A DNA stretch of 64,000 nucleotides from positions 161,995,427 through 162,059,426 of the forward strand of contig NC_037673.1 of the NCBI RefSeq assembly GCF_003255815.1, in the 5' to 3' direction. Each line of letters starts with the position of its first letter. Positions within the stretch are counted from its first letter, which is position 1. A program made the position numbers and the translations under genes. A model generated the notes under the pieces. That model worked only from the letters and a program-made list of their open reading frames with translations, was not told the origin of the DNA and ran no database searches. Source of the stretch: Theropithecus gelada (Eukaryota > Chordata > Mammalia > Primates > Cercopithecidae). Positions 58,325 through 64,000 of the stretch are shown one piece after another.

Positions 58325-58410
58325 GACCATTACACACTCTATGCATGGAACAAAATATCACAGGTGCCCCCATAAATGTGTGCAAGTATTATGTACTAAT
58401 AATGATTTTA
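58325..58410 (+). mobile_element. Short L1 3'-terminal tail inserted in L2
   Basis: cattacacactctatgcatg, aaaatatcacaggtgccccc and tgtgcaagtattatgtacta resemble the extreme 3' end of older primate L1s; the L2 reads on each side are adjacent in the consensus. Confidence 0.5.
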
Positions 58411-59450
58411 GTGTTTTCTTAAATTGAGTGGAGAAGGTATTAGAGGGCTTTGGTAAAGCGAACTGGATGAAACGACTTGCATATTAAGAAGATAATCTGG
58501 CTGCTGAGTTGAGTGTAGACTACAGGAGAGTAGACACAGAAGGGGAAATGGAGAAGCCAAAAGTCTAGTGGAAAGGCTGCTAAAAAATCTAAATGAAGCC
58601 GGGCTCAGTGGCTCATACCTGTAATCCCAGCACTTTGGGAGGCCAAGATGAATGGATCACCTGAGGTCGGGAGTTTGAGACCAGCCTGACCAACATGGAG
58701 AAACCCTATCTCTACTAAAAATATAAAATTAGCCAGGCGTGATGGCGGGTGCCTGTAGTCCAAGCTACTCAGGAGGCTGAGGCAGGAGAATCAGTTGAAC
58801 CTGGGAGGCAATAGTTGCAGTGAGCCAAGGTCATGCCATTGCACTCCAGCCTGGGCAACAGGAGCAAAACTCCATCTCAAAAAAAAAAAAAAAAAAATGT
58901 AAATGAAAAATGATGTTGGATTGGAACAGAGTGGTAACAGGGACATGCTGAGAAGGCAAAGATTTGAAAGTTAAAAAAAAAATGAGCTTTGCTAAGGAAT
59001 TAATGTGAGGTGTGAGAAAGAGGAAACAAGAATGACTCCAAGGCTGTTTGGCCTGAACAGCTAGAAACTCAAGAGTAGTTATCTACTGAGATAGTGAACA
59101 CTGGGGAGGAACAGGTGTAAGGAGGTAAAACCAAAAAGTTCAGTTTGGGATATGGTACATTTGAAATGCCAATTCGATTTCACAGAAATATATCAAGTGG
59201 ACAGTTAGGCATGTGATTTTGAAATGCAGGGGAAAGGTTCAGGGTAGAAATATAAATGTGGAAGATTTTATAGCATAGAACACTTAGTATGCCAAAGGAA
59301 CAAGTGTGTAGATAGAGATGAGGTTCACGGCCTGAGCACTGAGGGTCATGAAATTTTGGATGCTGCGGAAATGGAAAAGAATGAGCAAATGGACTGGAAA
59401 GGAGAATCCAGTTATGGAAAAAATCCAGGAATGAGTAATGTCCTGGAAGA
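58411..59450 (-). mobile_element. L2, minus strand, remainder (split by an Alu at 58598-58891)
   Basis: gataatctggctgctgagtt precedes the Alu; caagaatgactccaaggctg, ttgaaatgccaattcgattt and a decayed gagatataaat block follow it. Together with 57985-58324 it is about 1 kb of one L2 copy. Confidence 0.72.
58598..58891 (+). mobile_element. AluS-like element, plus strand, with TSD
   Basis: Full-length sense Alu in an L2. aaaaaatctaaatgaa (58582-58597) and aaaaaatgtaaatgaa (58892-58907) form a 16-bp TSD with one mismatch. Confidence 0.95.
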
Positions 59451-60339
59451 CAGTATTGTTGAAATTTCTGATACTATTTTTGTTGTTGTTGTTTACTTTA
59501 CATCATCTGTACCTATCAGTTTTAAGCCCAAACTCCCAAATCATTCTCCTCATGCTTTTGTGAAGAATTATGATACTTATTAGGACTTGCAAATGTAGTA
59601 ATTCAAATAACCTGTCAAGTATTTGGTAACTTCATTTTCAAATTTAGATCTCAGTAGTAATTTCATTAATTAAATCAATGAACTTCCCATGTACCTAATG
59701 AAGTTATCATTGACTTCTTAAACTTTCTTGGGGAGCTATTCCAGACACAGAAATCCGGGCAAAATCTAAACCCCACGTACAAATGGAAAATAGACCCTTA
59801 AAACTTTTTAAAAGGCTACATTCTCCTCAGGTCTCCCATTTTTAAGAGCCTAATGAGCTTGGGGTAATTGAAATATTCACGTTAATGGTAGGTGTTGAGC
59901 AAATTTCAAGAACTGAAAATAAATTACCAGTCTTTGTCTTCACCCCTCTCAGTCGCAATTAGAACAAGGTTGCAAAGTGAAAGGTGGCAAGTAGAGAGAT
60001 GTATTTCTCTTTAACCTCTTCACCCAATCAATCACCTGCTTTAACTTAGCTTTCTAGTTCACCCCTCAGCATTTTCTACCTTCTTGGAGCTACCATTCTC
60101 ACCTAAGCTTCATCACTTCTCTCCTACACTTAGAAATAACTTCCTAGTTGTTTACTCTGCGTCTGTTTCCTATTGTTGTTCATCATAAATGTAGTCATTA
60201 AATAGTAACATTCAAATTCACTAGGATATTGTTCTTATTTATAATTTCATTTTCATGTCTCATTTATCCTATCTCCTTCTTTTTCTTACTCAGACATGTT
60301 GATTTAGAAATGTTTTCTAAACTTTTCAGAGAGGAAAAT
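59451..60339. other. Intergenic DNA, no recognised feature
   Basis: No named repeat recognised; (GTT)n of four units near 59480. Confidence 0.35.
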
Positions 60340-60850
60340 TTTGGTTTCATTAATCAACTGAATTTCCTTTAATTTAAATTGCAATAAATAGTGTTTTCAT
60401 TTTTATTAATTTCTATTATTGACTACTTTGTTTTCTTTTTGTTGTTTTTCAGCCTCTCAAGTCATAGCACTTGTTTTTCAAAGTTTAAATTCTTCTAGTG
60501 TATTATTTTGAGGCTTCAGATTTACTTCTAGATGCTACTTTGGCTGCATCTCATACAGTACTTTTATTGTCTTTTATTTGTAAAGTGTTCAAGATTATAG
60601 TGACTTTTTCTCATTTTAATTGAGTTATTTTAATGAATGATTTGAAGTTTCCACGTGGATACATTTATTTTTCACTGTTATGTTCAAGGTCATTTATTGT
60701 TAATTTCTATTTTTGTTGCATTGTTTTTAGATAATGCAGCCTTTATGATCTCTGCTCTTTGGGGCTTCTTAAAATAGTCCTTTGTGGTTTCATACACTAT
60801 CCATTTGTGTGGCTCTTCCAGGTATGCTTAAAACAAGTTAGTTTAATGGT
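60340..60850 (-). mobile_element. Old L1M-type ORF2 fragment, minus strand
   Basis: Complement of the ORF2 central/N-terminal region: ggctgcatctcatacagtac near 60541, tttttctcattttaattgag near 60606, gaatgatttgaagtttccac near 60635. Strongly diverged. Confidence 0.55.
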
Positions 60851-60904
60851 TTAAAAAACATGTTGGATAAATCTGGCTTAATAACAATAAGCCAATTGTC
60901 TATT

Positions 60905-62310
60905 CAAGTATGAAATATTTATTAGGTACCTACACTGTGCCACGCACTGTTCAAGGCAGTGAAGTGATTGTAATGAACAAAACAGACAGTTCCCGTTCTC
61001 ATTGAGTCTAGTCAGGAATGAAACAGTAAAAAAAGAAGGCAAACACATTGTATGTCAACACATAATAATAAAGTAAATGGAGAAAACCAGGAAGGGCAGC
61101 CAGAGGCTGTTATTTTGTAAGATCAGACAGGACTTCCCTGATTCAATGACATTTGAGGCAGGATATGAAAGAAGTGGGGGGAGCCATGTGGATGTCGAGG
61201 AAACAAGTGCTCCACAGAAGGAAGGGCAATTGCAAACACTCCAAGGAAAGAGCGTTCTTCCTGTAATCCAGGAATATCCAGGGGTTTGAGGTGGCTGAGA
61301 AACTTTGAGTAAGGGAAAGTATGATCATTTAGCTGTGGTAGGCAGACCACAGGGTGGCTTGAGAGCCATGGCAGCAGCACCAGCTTTTACTCTGAGTGAG
61401 AAGGAAAACCTTTGGTGGGCTTTGAACATAAAAGTGCTATGATCTGACAGAGATTTTTATTAGAAGAATCCTTCTATCTCGCTGGGTTGAGAATAGGCTT
61501 GGTTGATGGCATGGGTAGGAGGGTGTTTGGGAGGGAAAGAGAGGAAGGGAGCAAAGACAATTCAACTAAGAGGCCAATTAGGAAGTTAGGGGAGATTTAA
61601 AGGTGGCTTAGATGAGAGTGTGGCATTCAAGGAAGTGAAAAGTGCTTGAATTTGAAGGTAGAATCAGGATTTGAAAACAGACTGGGTATGTGGTGGAAGG
61701 GAAAGAGAGAACCCTAAGATGATGTCAAAGATTTTGCCCAAACAATGGAAGGATAAAATTTTTCATGATCTGAGCTCAGAAAAATCTGTGGATAAAGCAA
61801 GTTTGTATGGGATAAATCAGAAGTTTACTTATAGACATTTTAAATTTGAGTAGCCAGTAACACATAGAGGAAGGTCAAATAGCAGTTACATAAAGGAATC
61901 CATAGCTCATGGGAGACATCTGGACTCTATAAATATTTGAGATTTTCTGGAGAGTATGAAAAAGTCCCAAGACTATACAAGATCACCTAAGAAGAGAATG
62001 CAGAAAAAGAAGAGCTGAAACTGAAAAGTAAAACTGTTAGTCACTTCTACATTTAATTGCTGGGGTAAGAAAGAGAAACCATTCAAAGAGATTGAGACAG
62101 AGTGTCCCATGAAGAAGGAGAAGAGTCAGGGTATTCTGATTTCATGGAAGGCAAGGGTTTTGAAGCAGGGAGGAATCAGCTCTAAGAAATGCACTCTGTC
62201 AAATAAAATAAGGGCTGGAAGGCTTGCATTGGATTTAGCAATGTGGAGACCTTGCTATATGGTAACATTGACAAGGGTTAACCAATGTTCATGATAGTGG
62301 TGAAAGCCTG
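60905..62310 (-). mobile_element. Long L2, minus strand (about 1.4 kb)
   Basis: One of the longest L2 copies here. Tail: tattaggtacctacactgtg, gtaatgaacaaaacagacag. Body: gtgctatgatctgacagaga, ctaagatgatgtcaaagatt, attttaaatttgagtagcca. Small frames on both strands (61077-61289, 61123-61380) are remnants and have no function. Confidence 0.7.
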
Positions 62311-62406
62311 ATGGAGTGAGCTCAATAGAAACAAAGGCATATTTATTATTCTTTCCAAGGAGTTGCTGTTAACTCCTTGAAATGAGGCCGTGTTGACAAT
62401 TGAAAG

Positions 62407-63073
62407 TTTTTTTTTTTTTTTTCCTTCAAGTTCTGGGTTACATGGGCAGAATGTGCAGTTTTTGTTACATAGATATACACGTGTCATGGTGGTTTGCTGC
62501 ACCCATCAACCCATCACCTACATTAAGTATTTCTCTTAATGTTATCCCTCCCCTAGCCCCCCAACCCCCTGCCAGGCCCTGGTGTGTGATGTTCCCCTCC
62601 CTGTGTCCATGTGTTCTCATTGTTAAATTACCACTTATGAGTGAGAACATGTGGTGGTTGGTTTTCTGATCTTGTGATCAGAAAAGGACATGAACTCACC
62701 CTTTTTTATGTCTGCATAGTATTCCATGGTGTATATGTGCCACATTTTCTTAATCCAGTCTATCATTGATGGACATGTGGGCTGGTTCCAAGTCTTTGCT
62801 ATTGTGAATAGAACCGCAGTAAACATACGTGTGCATGTGTCTTTATAGTAGCATGATTTATAATCCTTTGGGTTTATGCCCAGCAATGGGATGGCTGGGT
62901 CAAATGGTATTTCTAGTTCTAGATTCTTGAGGAATCACCACACTGTCTTCCACAATGGTTGAACTAATTTACACTCCCACCAACAGTGTAAAAGCATTCC
63001 TATTTTTCCACAACCTTTCCAGCATCTGTTGTTTCCTGACTTTTTAATGATTGCCATTCTAGCTGGTGTGAGA
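62407..63073 (-). mobile_element. Primate L1 3' part of a 5'-inverted insertion, minus strand
   Basis: After a T16 tract, the plus strand reads the L1 3'UTR complement (catggtggtttgctgcaccc, gtgagaacatgtggtggttg) and then the complement of the ORF2 C-terminal region up to gccattctagctggtgtgag. At 63074 orientation flips. Confidence 0.9.
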
Positions 63074-63447
63074 TAAAATCCTAGAAGGAAACCTGGGCAA
63101 TACAATTCAGGACATAAGCATGGGCAGAGACTTCATGTCTAAAACACCAAAAGCAATGGCAACAAAAGCCAAACTTGACAAATGGGATATAATTAAACTA
63201 AAGAGCTTTTGCACAGCAAAAGAAGCTATCATCAGAGTGAACAGGCAACCTACAGAATAGAATAAAATTTTTGCAATCTATCCATCTGACAAAGGGCTAG
63301 TATCCAGAATCTACCAATAACTTAAACAAATTTATAAGAAATAAAACAATCCCATCAAAAAATAGGCAAAGGATATGAACAGACACTTCTCAAAAGAAGA
63401 CATTTATGCAGCCAACAGACATATGAAAAAATGCTCATCATCATTGG
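63074..63447 (+). mobile_element. Inverted 5' part of the same L1, plus strand
   Basis: Sense ORF2 from ctagaaggaaacctgggcaa through caaaagcaatggcaacaaaa to catatgaaaaaatgctcatc, the L1 sequence immediately upstream of the point where the antisense half stops, less about 40-50 bases. This arrangement is the known product of twin priming. Confidence 0.88.
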
Positions 63448-64000
63448 TCCTTAGGGAAAGGTTTTTCAAAGATAGAATTGTGGGGCAATATCCCCGAGTA
63501 AGCTAAAGGAATGGACTTCATCCCCAAGTGGAGAGAGGTATTTAAAGAAGAGAAGACTGTTGTGTTTCAGAAGAGGCAAAGTATATTACCTTGCTATGAC
63601 TGGAGAAACATTGCCTATCTTTTGCAAGAAGTAGGTTTGTGTCTTTGCAATCATGGTTTTGTTTTTTTGCTTTGTTTTGTTTTGGTTTGGTTTTTTTCCC
63701 CCCTCCCTATACCCCTATCTTATATGGAGAACAGGAAAGGCCAAAGAGATCAAAATTTAATGTCTCCTTTACTTGTTAGCAACACCTACTTTGAGACTAT
63801 GTGCTTACCAATGAGGTACTCTTTTTTTTTCTCTTAAGATTTAAAGTCCCCCGACTCTTAAGTCCCTCTGACTCTATCAGTTATACTTACTACAATTAAC
63901 ATAACTTTGAGGTATTAATCTTTCCATTTTCAGATCTTTTGGACTCTATTTTATGATTTTGATTTTGTTCAAATATTTGAGAATCTTTGGTTTTCTATTC
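63448..64000. other. Intergenic DNA, no recognised feature
   Basis: Contains ttttgttttggtttggtttt low-complexity sequence near 63672. The 108-codon plus-strand frame at 63511-63837 crosses it and has no domain. Confidence 0.4.

Noticed and set aside
62635..62886. 83-codon frame resembling an L1 ORF2 C-terminal segment
   Set aside because: It is real ORF2 remnant text but in a dead, 5'-inverted L1, so not listed as a gene.
1..64000. Human origin
   Set aside because: The Alu at 34990 and the L1 protein differences fit Old World monkey variants better; not excluded without alignment.
1..64000. tRNA, snRNA, 7SK, Y RNA, CRISPR arrays and prokaryotic operon features
   Set aside because: I looked for their characteristic cores and saw none; MIR pieces are tRNA-derived but are not tRNA genes.

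Overview
This window is non-coding, repeat-packed primate nuclear DNA. It is AT-rich, has no operons or rRNA, and I recognise no host protein-coding exon. The Alu, L1 and MIR/L2 content fixes it as primate. One Alu (34990-35296) carries what I recall as an Old World monkey AluYR-type variant pattern: 'ggccagatctcag', a tagttttttgtattttttag stretch, 'gcccgtctcgg' and 'acaggcttgagcc'. The leftmost L1 is close to, but distinct from, human L1. I therefore read the source as a cercopithecid such as a macaque or baboon. This is inference from memory of family variants, not from an alignment.

Layout. (1) 1-4349 is the 5' two-thirds of a young L1 on the minus strand, cut by the window edge. It has a 1035-bp 5'UTR, an intact 338-aa ORF1 and 744 uninterrupted codons of ORF2, including the endonuclease and the reverse transcriptase FADD motif. 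Antisense to its 5'UTR (plus strand, 3901-4377) is an ORF0-like frame. It stays open for 158 codons, crosses the L1 5' end through a C homopolymer and stops in flanking DNA. (2) 4350 to about 11150 is two old L1M-type elements lying end to end, also on the minus strand, the second broken by an old Alu. (3) 11150-34500 is old mammalian DNA: L2, MIR and LTR-like fragments, four Alus (9291-25520 including the one above), a 3' L1 with target-site duplications (TSDs), an L1 piece nested in L2, two possible retrocopies, and one isolated 72-codon frame at 22999. (4) 34500-42700 holds three Alus with clear TSDs, a very short L1 with a perfect 14-bp TSD, and a solo endogenous retroviral LTR (41218-42069, TG...CA, CTAA duplication) amid older LTR-like sequence. 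(5) 42700-57900 is MIR, L2, MER5A, MER20, two Alus, microsatellites and long unassigned AT-rich stretches. (6) 57985-63447 is two long antisense L2 copies, one with an Alu and an L1 tail inside, and then a 5'-inverted (twin-primed) L1.

The only sequences here with a plausible protein-level function are those of the young L1: ORF1p, an RNA-binding chaperone; ORF2p, endonuclease plus reverse transcriptase; and possibly the antisense ORF0 product. All other open frames are short and lie in repeats or AT-rich DNA. Family assignments rest on remembered consensus sequences, so subfamily names are avoided where I could not justify them, and ends without a TSD are approximate to tens of bases.
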